From NCBI GenBank assembly GCA_003439945.1, contig QVRM01002192.1, positions 620,001 to 684,000 on the forward strand: DNA of 64,000 nucleotides, in the 5' to 3' direction. Numbering within the stretch: the first letter of the stretch is position 1; each line of letters begins with the position of its first letter. Source of the DNA: Dermanyssus gallinae. Lineage: Eukaryota > Arthropoda > Arachnida > Mesostigmata > Dermanyssidae. A program made the translations under genes and the position numbers. This document shows, piece after piece, positions 23,801 to 33,378 of this stretch. Below the pieces are notes generated by a model. The model was not told where the DNA came from and ran no database searches. It saw nothing but the letters and a program-made list of their open reading frames with translations.

Positions 23801-24548
23801 TGGTTATTCATATCGTTATGTACTTATTGCGAGGTTTGGTAGAACTCGGCAAAAAATATTTTTTCCAATGGAAGGAGGTCGTAAAAGCGTCTTGTTTAGG
23901 AGTGAGAGTGAAATATATAAAAGTAGTTATTCTGCCTCTTCTTCGCCTACATAGTTGTGCGAAATCTGTGCCGGAGAACCATTAGACCGGCGTGTTCGGA
24001 GGAAAATTCTACACAATGGAAGAAACTTTACTAGCTTGTGTAGCGAAAAGCAAATAACCAGATTAAGGAAAGTTATAAAGAGTCAATATGTTACGTGAAC
24101 TCGTTTTCATGAAAAATCGTAAAATGTTTCTATTACGACAAAAAAATGTACGTCTAAAAGACCACTTTCGCGCAATAGCAAATTTAATGCCCATCATTTT
24201 CGTACCAACGTGATGGTGCTTCGTTACGTAGTTGTCAAGTAACTAAGCTTTTTCGACAGTCATAGTTGTTATGTTTCACGTGCAAGTTTTCACGTTCAGA
24301 ACCGCAAAATTTTGCGATCTCCAAATACGCCGGTATAATCGGTTCTTTCATGCGTTGACTGGTTCTCCCGCAAACGTAGAATTTGCAGAACTATGTAGGC
24401 GAAGAAAAGGCAGAATAACTACTTTTATATATTTCACTCTCTCTCCTAAACAAGACGTTTCCGCGACCTCCTTCCATCAGGAAAAAATCATTTCTTGCCG
24501 AGTTCTACTAAACTTCGAAATAAGTACATAACGATATGAACGCCCCTG
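23801..24548. mobile_element. foldback element 1 (deletion derivative)
   Basis: The left arm (from about 23805, ATTCATATCGTTATGTACTT) is repeated in reverse complement at the right end (AAGTACATAACGATATGAAC, 24521-24540), and similarity continues inward for about 200 bases. The left arm continues to about 24265 with sequence also found in foldback element 2, but the matching inner part of the right arm is deleted. The right end is CCCCTG followed by TA repeats; the left end is also in TA repeats. A TA target and long inverted repeats suggest a non-autonomous Tc1/mariner-type element. No transposase is encoded. Confidence 0.75.
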
Positions 24549-25098
24549 TATATATATACATATATATGTAGTGCTCCATTTTGTTGTATAGGGGCACAAT
24601 AAACCAATCTTGGCCACGTGGCTTGAACTACTTGATCAGCTTTCAAGTGCTTTTTCAACCGCCATTCGCTAGGCTTCCAAGTGCTTCCTTAAAAATATCA
24701 ACAAGTTGACAGTTATATTAAGCTTGTGTGCCATCTCGGAAGTCCTCGTCAGTAAGCTATTTAATAAACAAACATCCAAGAGCCGCGAAGTGGTTCAAAT
24801 TTGTGCGAGCTATAGTGGGAATATTCACGGTATATCTATATATTTCGCCATCATGTTTTGAAATTCGTATTTTGTTTAGCATTTCAATGCCCGGACACCT
24901 ATGTGGCAGCAGTTACGCTTGTATTATTTCTCGTCCAGCCTACTTCGCCGTAAAATAATCAAGTCAGCGCAAATTAAAATGGTCATAAACGTGCTAATAA
25001 CCATGGTAGCATCCATACAGCAAACGTATCAGTGACACATTTATAAACTAACGTCAATAGTCCATATGACACTTTCTAACAGCCAATAATAGTTACAA
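24549..25098. other. no recognisable feature
   Basis: AT-rich sequence between foldback element 1 and family A copy 1; the last part is probably 5' UTR of that element. No ORF with motifs. Confidence 0.35.
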
Positions 25099-25911
25099 TT
25101 GCAAGAGCAACCGCAGCAGCAGTCGAAGCAGACGCCTCTCACAGACGTCGCCAAGAGTGTTGTTGATCTTGGTCAACAGCGCCAGCAACGGCGAGAAGAG
25201 AGAGCGGTTGAGCGGCAGCAACAACAGCGGGCGAAACTGGAGAAGAAAGAGAAGCCGGCGCCGGCAGTAGAAAGTGACGTCACGAGTCCGCTGCAGCCGC
25301 GCGACCAGGCTGTAGAGACAATGGACTGTACAGAGACAGCCAAGGAAGATCAGCTGGACAACGAAGGCTTCCAGCTGGTGGAGAGACGAAACAAAAAGAA
25401 GAGGAAGCTCGCGAGTGAGAGTGGCGGATCGGCCAGCAACAGCCCGGATAAGCAGGATGGACGCCTGGGGCCGAGCCAGGGCGATCTCTCCCAAATTCAC
25501 AAGCGATTAACAGTGGAAAAACGCGAAACTAGCGCGATAAGGAAGCACCGTCCTCTTCGAGCAGGAAGTGCAGTCGTAGACCTAGGTGAGCTAACACTGT
25601 GTGAAAACCGTGTGCTGCCTATAAAGGCTCTCCGTTTGGAGGGCTTCAGCCGAAAAGCGTCGGCAGAACAGCTGCGTGGTTGGCTAACCGGGAGACATAC
25701 TGTAGTGCGTGCTATTTGGAAACTCAAAGTTTCCCGGCCGGACTCCGTCTTCTGCGTGGCCTTTGGTGATGATGATTTTAGTAAAGTTTCGAGTACCGCC
25801 TTCTGGCCGAAAGGCGTGAGTTTCCGGCGCTGGCTGGGGGCTCCGCCGGTCCAGACTAGAGTATGCGAAGAGTTTACTGATGGGCATGGTTTAACAGCTA
25901 GACAGCAATGA
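25099..25911 (+). CDS. family A copy 1: ORF1 protein
   Basis: Open frame of 270 codons; the start is uncertain because the frame is open to its listed TTG start and the first ATG lies inside. N-terminal third is Gln-rich and highly charged (QRQQRREERAVERQQQQRA, probable coiled coil). Then comes the basic motif EGFQLVERRNKKKRK (about 93-107, nuclear-localisation-like). Residues about 175-250 form the module shared with copies 2 and 3: IKALRLEGFSRKASAEQLRG, VFCVAFGDDDFSKV, FWPKGVSFRRWLGAPP. The alternation of strand- and helix-like segments recalls a small RNA-binding fold, but no RNP motif is evident. It ends in TGA, in the same frame as the endonuclease ORF 3' of it. Confidence 0.6.
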   Translation: MQEQPQQQSKQTPLTDVAKSVVDLGQQRQQRREERAVERQQQQRAKLEKKEKPAPAVESDVTSPLQPRDQAVETMDCTETAKEDQLDNEGFQLVERRNKKKRKLASESGGSASNSPDKQDGRLGPSQGDLSQIHKRLTVEKRETSAIRKHRPLRAGSAVVDLGELTLCENRVLPIKALRLEGFSRKASAEQLRGWLTGRHTVVRAIWKLKVSRPDSVFCVAFGDDDFSKVSSTAFWPKGVSFRRWLGAPPVQTRVCEEFTDGHGLTARQQ

Positions 25912-28747
25912 CGCCTTCTGCCAAGGCAGCTGCATGCTGCTCGCAGCTGCAAATTATTGCTTTGGAATTGCGAAGGTTTATCTGGGGCTTTACAGCTAGC
26001 ACCAGAGCGTTTGTTTGATGCTGTGGACATTGTACTCTTGACGGAGACTTTCATGCGGAAGGAAGTGCATTTCGATGAGATGCGAGGTTTCCATCTGCTA
26101 GCAAGTCTTCCAGACGGAGGGCGGGGAAGACCAGTAGGTGGACTTTCAATCTATTTACGAGCAGGGTCACCCCGAATGCAATGTGTGTGTCGAGGTGAGT
26201 GTTGTATGACACTCACCTCAGGTAGTTTCAACCTCGCATTGTTCTACCTGCCACCTCATTACGATGATGTTGACGTTGCCGATGCGATTAGTGCTGGTCT
26301 AGCGGGACTGAACCTCCAGCTACCCACTCTGGTCGGCGGCGACTTCAACTGTCGTATTGATAGTGGCGCCACCGACAGGAAGGGCGATGTGCTTCTTAAG
26401 CTTCTAGAAAACAGAGGCCTGCATTGCGCAAATGAGCGTGATAAATTCACGTATGTTTGCCAAAGTGGAAGAAGCACTATCGACCTCCTGTTTCACAATC
26501 TTCAACATCCGACGGAATTTCAAGGATGCGAGGTACTTGATATTCCAGCACGGAAGCACCTGCCGGTGCTGGCGTCTCTGTGTGTGCCTGGCCAGGGACG
26601 CGCCCCACGTCGGCAGCCGATAACGTACTAATCTAGGCAACTAGATTTGCGTGTATTGACGCGCGAGTTAAAGCTGCTGAGATCAACTTCTGACATTGAA
26701 CAAAGCAACCACGCTTTGGAGGCCACTGTCAAGGCGGCTGTAGTCAAGAAGAAGTACAGACAAAGACGGGCGCGGCCCTGGTTTACACAGGCCTGCTACT
26801 TAAAACGTCGGGAAGTCTTGGGGCTCCTGCGCCGAGCACGGGCTCTACACCCCGACCCCCAGGTAGTTGCTGATCGTAGGGCGCTCTATGGCCGACATAG
26901 AGCAACCTACAAGAAACTGCTTGTGGAGAGTAAGCGCCGGTATGATGAGGAGGAGGTGTTTCGTTTGCTTGAGAGAGCAGAGCGCGAACCCCATGTCTAC
27001 ATTGTTCGCCGGCAAAACAGAAGCATGCACAGCATGACAAAGGAGCAGTTGCGGCAGCACTTCACTGCCCTTCTGCTCGATGCAAACGCCCCCGCGCCTA
27101 ACCCAGTTATTGAGCAACCGCTCACTCTGGAGCAGCACGACATGAATTCGCCGTTTACGGTGGAGGAAGTTGTGCAGATCTTGCGCGGGTTACCCAAGAA
27201 AAAGAGTAGTGGTCCTGATGGGATCTATTACGAACATTGGGCTAAGTCGTCCGATGTTTTAGCGGAGGAGCTGTGTAAGCTGTTTAATCAGATACTCAGC
27301 GGGGGACACATACCCCAGGTTTGGCACGAGGCCAGGCTTACTCTGCTATTCAAGGGCAAAAGCGGTGACAACGTGGACGATCCAAATCTCTATCGGGGTA
27401 TCGCGTCGGAACGCACTCTCAAGAAAATCTTCGCCAAGTTGATTATCTCGAGGGCGCTTCCAACTGTGGAGAAGGCCTTACCTCCGGAGCAATTCGGATT
27501 CAGGAAAGGTCGAGGTACACAGGACGCGATCCACGTACTCCAGTCGGAAGTTGAACGGGTGCTGGCTGTGCCCGGGGTTCACTTGTACGCCGTCTTTATT
27601 GATTGTGTCAAGGCCTTCAACAAAGCTCCCCGTCACCTACTAGTCGATTCATTTCGACATGCTGGGGTGGGTGGTTCTTTCCTACGAGTGCTCTCCAGCT
27701 TCTTTGCTGAAGACCGCCTTGAAGTAAACGTAAGGGGCGAAGACACCTTGCAGCTCTGTCAAAACGTAGGGACCCCCCAGGGGGACCCTCTCAGTTGCCT
27801 GGTATTCTCCTTGCTCATCGCAGACCTAGCTCGCCTTGTGCGGGAGGAGTTTAGAAACGCCGTCGTCGCCATGTATGCGGATGACATAGTAGTGGCCCAC
27901 CGGGACCGCGGTGCCATTCGTCGAATTGTCGGCGACGTCGAAAGTTACCTTCACCGTAAGGGCCTGCAAATAAATGCGCGGAAGACGAAAGCCATGAAGT
28001 TTCGCCGTGGGGGGTCGATTGGCCGCAGCAGACGTAATACCCTGTTGTGGCCAACCGCTGGAGTTTGTCAACTCTTTCCCGTATTTGGGTCTGAGGCTAC
28101 ACTATACGGGAACGACCTTTACCCAGCACATCGGCGACAGGTGTCGAGCGGCTATTACCTCTATTCACACAGAGGTGAGAGACCCTCGACGACTGTCTTT
28201 GAGTGCGGCCGTGCGTCTTTATGAGCTTAAGATTGTGCCAATGTTGAGCTACAGCCTTGGCAGGGTGTGGGGCCATCTTTCAGCGGCAAATTTTGCGCAG
28301 CTAGAAAGATGCTTCACAATATATATGAAGCGGGTCCTTTGCTTACCCCGGACGGCAAAAAGCCGCTTCGTGTACCTGCTAGCGGGTTGCGGGCCGGCAG
28401 TGGAAACAATCAGAGTCAGGCTTAGGTCACCTATTACTGGACCACTTCAGCAATTTCTGTTGGAGTGGCAGGGAAAAGTGACCGAGGCCTCGGTCGAGGT
28501 AGCGCAATTGGATGTGTACCTCGCCAGGGAGCTTTGGGATGGGATGGCATGCACTAGCCGGCACGTGTACACAAGATACATTGTGCATGGCTATCATCAC
28601 TTGGTATGTTCGACCCAAGGATTCCACCAAGTTGACGATCAATGTCGTTGCCGGTTCTGCTCGCAGATATGCGCTAAATACCACGCAGCGAGCTGCCAGA
28701 AGCATCGGCGGTCTTTGCACTTCTTCGCCGGGTGGGACGGTCGCTGA
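25912..28747 (+). pseudogene. family A copy 1: APE endonuclease-reverse transcriptase
   Basis: Endonuclease: LLLWNCEGL (about 25957), VLLTETF, VGGDFNCRID (about 26330), STIDLLFHN, then ARKHLPV where other APE endonucleases have S-D-H. RT: KKSSGPDGIYYEHW (about 27205), ARLTLLFKGK, FGFRKGRGTQDAI, motif A FIDCVKAFNKAP (about 27595), GTPQGDPLSC, catalytic MYADDIVVAH (about 27870). The thumb continues in another frame (28007-28747) and ends with a cysteine-rich tail CRCRFCSQICAKYHAASC. Defects: TAA at 26629, where copy 4 has Trp TGG, and one extra G in the run 28009-28014 (copy 4 has five). Otherwise nearly intact. The putative 3' UTR ends near 28825. Confidence 0.8.
26192..26219. repeat. perfect 11-bp hairpin inside the endonuclease region
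   Basis: GAGGTGAGTGT at 26192-26202 is the exact reverse complement of 26209-26219, with a 6-base loop. Copy 4 has the same hairpin, while the more distant copy 3 does not. The arm contains the splice-donor-like string AGGTGAGT. Confidence 0.7.
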
Positions 28748-28829
28748 AGTGTTTAAATTGTATAAAAGGAATGAATTGTATTGAAATTATGAACCATCTT
28801 GAAATGCAATGTTATTGCGAAATATTATT

Positions 28830-29419
28830 ATAATAATAGTTACAATCATAGCATATTTCTTATTAGTCTCGGTGGAAAATGTTATCTCGCGGCAACTGAG
28901 AATTGTAAGAGCCCCTGCCCCGACAGGACTCGCCCGCGGATGTTAAAGGTTGATATATATACACAGACCGCAGCGAGGGGCGAAATGTCAAGGCCCTTAT
29001 TAGCGTGGCCTGGGTAGGTGGTGCACAATACTTTTGCGGCTTTTGATGTACTCATCCGCAAGCTCGATTCTGGGTTCCTCTTCCCAAAGCAAAGCCAATA
29101 AACGACTAGAAGATCTCAATGAAGGGATTTGTATAACTCTTGATGTTCGTGGTTTCGGCAACAGGGAGCACTTCGTTTTCATGCTAGATGCTGGAAGGAC
29201 GCGCTTCTAGGCTTAGAGAACCCTACCAACAAATATATAGGACTTGTTTCTAAAAGATTTAGCAAGGCGTGCGCAGAAGGTCACAGTATGCCACCGGCAG
29301 GGTCGACATTCTGTATTCATGCAGTATCTCAAGGAAAACCAGTCGTATACACAATATGACGTTGCTTTTTCGGTTCAATGCCTCCGAAATGTGTTTGGAG
29401 TTGCCTCATCTCCTACAAG
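28830..29419. other. no recognisable feature
   Basis: About 590 bases between family A copy 1 and an RT fragment, with no motif on either strand. Confidence 0.35.
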
Positions 29420-29815
29420 AAGTGTAAACAGTAATTTTGATTTTCAATAAATTTAGTCTTGTCGTTAATGCCAGCAAGACGAACATTATTGCATTCCGAG
29501 CTCCCCAGCTAAAGATGCACCTCGACAGAAAATTATTTTTAGCAAGGAGAGAATTGGTCTTCTTAGAGACCACAAAATGTGTCGGCCTTACACTGCACGA
29601 GTGCATGAGCTGGCGGGCCCATTTAGAGTACCTCAAGCCCAAATGCAACGCCATCATTTCAGCCCTCTTTTGCATGCGGCTTATCGGAGTTCTCGTGCAT
29701 GGCCTTCTCGTTGTCTACAAAACCTTGTCCCTGCCAGTTCTCCTTTATGGCAGTCTTATATGGGGGAGTGGGTTTGAGGTTGTTCTCCGTCGGGCTCAAA
29801 TATAGCAAAACGATA
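29420..29815 (+). pseudogene. non-LTR RT C-terminal fragment (CR1/Jockey-like)
   Basis: A 120-codon frame begins FSLVVNASKTNIIAF, the block that follows the RT active site, and continues with thumb sequence VGLTLHECMSWRAHLEYL and VYKTLSLPVLLYGSLIWG. No active-site block or other domain is present. It is a 5'-truncated scrap; the clade is uncertain. Confidence 0.6.
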
Positions 29816-30297
29816 CTCGACCTGCTCTACTTGCTGAAGGTTGCTGGGCTTTAAAATCACTCGGAATATTATTCCCTGTGATGCTTCTTTTTCCCGCTTC
29901 TTGCTCCTTTGTTTCGTAGGACCTCGAGACGTGCCACAATATATGTAGGGCCATTAGTCCAAAAAAGTCTAGTCAGCAAGCCCTTGCCTCTCGCTTGCAC
30001 GTTCTATGCACGATTAGTATACCACAGAATATTCACCGTATCACTTCCCTGCATTGTTGTACATCGATGGTCCAGAAATGGCTACTTACCAACACATTTC
30101 GTCATAGATGAAGCACACATGCTATTTGTGTTGTGTTTATGATATGTGATACTTTATGATTGACTAAACTTACTTTATGGCCGTTCATGTCTGACAGCAA
30201 ATCATTTTTTATTCTATTTATTATCCATATATTAATTTTTTATGAGAACTTAAGCATTGTATTATGCAGTTCCTATAATGAACTACGTTTTGAGTCT

Positions 30298-30299
<2 letters not shown>
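29816..30299. other. no recognisable feature
   Basis: AT-rich stretch with no motifs; it may include remaining 3' sequence of the RT fragment. Confidence 0.3.

Positions 30300-30341
<42 letters not shown>
30300..30341. repeat. (TA)n microsatellite
   Basis: About 40 bases of TA dinucleotides. Confidence 0.95.
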
Positions 30342-30342
<1 letters not shown>

Positions 30343-30419
30343 GTGTATATCAGCATGGCAGTGTCAATTAAAGCATGTGTCCCCAGTGTAATATATATAC
30401 TCCCTGAAAAAAGTATAAA

Positions 30420-30890
30420 GCCACATTTTTGCCAATTTAGCCAAGCTCGTCTTGACTTCGCCCACGATACGATGTCATGGACCACTGAGTGCCCGCCATA
30501 CGCTGTCATGAACACTGAGCGACACAGTGCTCTTTTCGGATGAAAAAAGTAACTTTGATGCACCAGATTGATTTAACTATTATTTGCACGAAGTCCGCAA
30601 GGAAAAACGAATTTTGTCAAAACGTCACTTAGGTGGCGGTTCAGTGGTGATCTGGGCCGCTGTCGGGCATCATACAAAGTCGTCGATTGTGTTTTTAGAC
30701 CTGATCTTAATATTATCCAGAATGTGTGGAGCTGGCTCGCACGATAAGTTTACACCAACGAAAAACAACTTTTGGGGCTTGGGACGAGCTCTTGCAGGAC
30801 GTCATCCCAAAAAAATTCAACACTATACCAAACCGCATTTTAAGGATATCCGACTTAACGGGAGGTTCACTGAGTATTAAGTTTAGTTGC
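30420..30890 (+). pseudogene. Tc1-like transposase relic
   Basis: Broken plus-strand frames read ARLDFAHDTMSW (about 30445), then ALFG, DAPD and YLHEVRKEKRILSKRHLGGGS (30580-30640), VVIWAAVG and SSIVFLD, matching the central part of Tc1-family transposases. After IVFLD the sequence jumps to NIIQNVWSWLAR (about 30710), the C-terminal block, so an internal part including the second catalytic Asp region is deleted. Stops and shifts are frequent. It is an old, internally deleted copy. Confidence 0.65.
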
Positions 30891-31475
30891 TGGGTGCCGT
30901 GAAATGAGCCCAAACGCCGTTACTCCGCTTAATTCACTCGAAAAGTGTGAAGCAATCTGGTTTTCAGTGCGCATATGTAGAGCATAGTTAGGACTAAGCG
31001 AACACCTCTGGCGGAGGCCTTTTTTCGCATGAAGACAATTTGCAGCAGGTTTGCGGACCCTACTACAGACTAGAGTGCTCTATATAACTCGATGGCACTA
31101 ATGATAATTGGTATATGATGTTTTACCGTTTCTGACTAACCGCTGATTGAATGAATTATAATTACCCAATGACTAATGCCATAACATGCATTTTGATAAA
31201 AGACGGTGCCGCACAAGCATCACCGTTATTAGGCAGCATGTAGCACCTGCTCTTATCGAGTTTGATAATCGATAATAATCAATTTCTCCAAACTCTGAGT
31301 AATGCCGCCTAAGTTGGCACATCGTTAGGCATGCGCAAGTTTTTTTCAAGATATCTGACCAGCAATCCTTATCTGCAATGACTAAAGGGAATGAAGGAGG
31401 CCAAACGTCTAAAACGTTTTGCCTCATTCGAGAACTTGCCGATTTGGAAAGTTTAAAAACGCATGGACTTAGCAG
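30891..31475. other. no recognisable feature
   Basis: About 585 bases without motifs, between the Tc1-like relic and the TA tract at the mariner insertion. Confidence 0.35.
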
Positions 31476-31502
31476 CTATATATATATATATATATATATA
31501 TA
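31476..31502. repeat. (TA)n tract at left end of mariner 1
   Basis: About 25 bases of TA repeat; its last TA serves as the target-site copy of mariner 1. Confidence 0.85.
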
Positions 31503-32792
31503 CAGGTAGTTCAATAAGTTCTTAGAATGAAAACCGAGAATTTTCCAAATCATGTTTTTAAATTTTTCTTATTCGATATATTCCCCGAGAAGCTCAATAC
31601 ACTTTTCCCACCGAGATTTCAAAGTTTTCATACCTCTTGAGTAGAATTCCGCGTCGTTAGACTGAAAATAGGCATTGACAGCAGCCTTAACCTCTTCATT
31701 GCTGGAAAAACGCTTTCCACCGAGACTATTCTTCAAATGTCCGAAGAGGAAATAATCAGAGGGGGCCAGGTCTGGAGAATAGGAGGGTTGTTTGATAAGT
31801 TCGAACCTCAGTTGGGCCAGTTTTGCCGATGTTTGCCGGGACTTGTGTGCAGGAGCATTGCCCTGGTGAAACGGGACAACCTTCTTCTGCAAAGCGGGCC
31901 GTTTCACGATGAGTTCTTGCTAACGGCAGTCCAACAGTCTTGCATAATATTCTCCTGTGATCGTTTTACAGCTCTCAAGGTAGTCGACCAGCATTATTCT
32001 ACGTTGGTCTTAAAAAACTGTAGCCATCACCTTTCCGGTCAATGCCGTTGTCCGCACCCTCTTCGGAGGTCCTTCATCAGGTGCACACCATTGGCAAGAT
32101 GGTTCTTGGGTCTCGGGAGTGTAGTGATGAACCCGGCTTTCATCGACGGTCATGAATCTGCACCAAAAATCCGACAGATTGTTCGACATCTTGGCCAAAT
32201 TTCGCTGTAAAGCCAAAACAGGCGCGTCTTTTTGGCCTTGGTTGAGCAAATGCGGCAGCCATTTTGCTCTAAGCTCTTTCATCTTCAAGTTTTCGTGTAG
32301 GATAAAATGCACACTGCCTAAACTAATCCCTAATGCCTCCGCTATTTCCTTAATGTTCATTCGCTTATCTGTGCCAAGAATTTTTCGCAATTTCTCTACG
32401 TTTTCCTCATCAGTTGCCGTTTTTTGGCCTCCTGGACGTAGTTCATCCTCGGTGCTCCTGCGACCTCTTTTTAACACATTAATCCAGTTGGAAACAGTGG
32501 CAAAACATGGCGCAGAGTCACTGTACGTCTCGTCTAACTCAATTTTTACTTGGGTCGCATTCCAACCTTTGAAATAAAAATGCTTGATAACCACTCGAAA
32601 CTCTTTTTTCTCCATTTTTAAAAATCACGCCGATACGTTGCACGGGAAAAGCTATCAAACGAAATCCCAACGGCCAATCACCATAATATATTGAGTGCTA
32701 GCAGTCGAAAAGTTGCAGTTCCTATTAGCGATGAAAGCGTGCCAAAATTCGAATTCTAAAAAGCTCATTCTAAGAACTTATTGAACTACCTG
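31503..32792 (-). mobile_element. mariner element 1, complete with 28-bp perfect inverted repeats
   Basis: The left terminus 31503-31530 (CAGGTAGTTCAATAAGTTCT...) is the exact reverse complement of 32765-32792 over 28 bases. TA dinucleotides flank both ends (31501-31502 and 32793-32794), as expected for mariner insertion. Length is 1290 bp, the usual size for the family. One transposase gene lies on the minus strand. The identical ends suggest a fairly recent insertion even though the gene carries stops. Confidence 0.92.
31569..32615 (-). pseudogene. mariner 1 transposase with two in-frame stops
   Basis: A single frame of 348 codons from ATG 32615 to TAG 31569. N-terminal HTH region starts MEKKEFRVVIKHFYFKG; linker WLPHLLNQGQ; first catalytic Asp in MTVDESRVHHYTPE; third in YSPDLAPSDYFLF. 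The second catalytic Asp is lost: FHQGNAPAHKS has Gly (codon at 31862-31860) exactly 34 residues before the third Asp, where the DD34D family has Asp. Two in-frame stops occur between 32012 and about 31925 (TAA, then TAG). No frameshift is needed to read the whole gene. A transposase from this copy could not be active. Confidence 0.9.
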
Positions 32793-32812
32793 TATATATA
32801 TAAATAACGTCT

Positions 32813-33330
32813 TCTACCCTTGTGTTCTCGAACCCGCAGGTTTGTATACAGACGACTCCTGTCGACCTGATGGGATGACCCTAACAGCCTTTAAAAGTGG
32901 CAAGACACTCGTCTGGGACGGTACCGTGGATGCCTCTTTAGCACCTTCAATGGCCAGTCACGGCGCTGCCCAGGCTGGTTGTACTGCTTCGCAGGCGGAA
33001 AGAAACAAGTGTCGGAAGCATGCACCTATTGGAGACTCTATGGATTTTTGACCTTTTGCCTTTGAGACCTTAGGGGGCCCAGATAAAATTACTGAGGGGG
33101 TTGTTACTAAAATATGCAAGTGTCTTAGATTGGCCACGGAGGACCTACGCGCTGGTGAATTTTTCCGGCAAAGGCTGTCATTGGGTATACAACGCGGTAA
33201 TGCCACGGCGATTGTCAGGTGGCACCTTGTCCAGGTGGTCGACGCCAGGCCTGGACCTAGGTCTAATGTAGTTTGTCGTCACGTTCGCTGGGGGACAATT
33301 GTTTACACCCTTGTTTTGAGTTAAATAAAA
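32813..33330 (+). pseudogene. RLE-family retrotransposon 3' fragment
   Basis: It opens with CVLEPAGLYTDDSCRPDGMT and LVWDGTVDASLAP, equivalent to the endonuclease core of the element near 6670-6790, including the RPD and VWD motifs. TGA at 33049 is in frame; after it follow FAFETLGGPDKITEGVV and FRQRLSLGIQRGNATAI, the conserved C-terminal tail. The frame stays readable to about 33210. The fragment begins about 20 bases after mariner 1 and its TA tract. RT and CCHC are absent. Confidence 0.7.
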
Positions 33331-33340
33331 CAGATGGCTC

Positions 33341-33375
<35 letters not shown>
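33341..33375. repeat. (TA)n microsatellite
   Basis: About 32 bases of TA repeat directly after the RLE-family 3' end. Confidence 0.93.

Positions 33376-33378
<3 letters not shown>

Noticed and set aside
26783..27197. Minus-strand ORFs overlapping family A RT
   Set aside because: They are antisense shadows of the RT frame, which has the conserved motifs.
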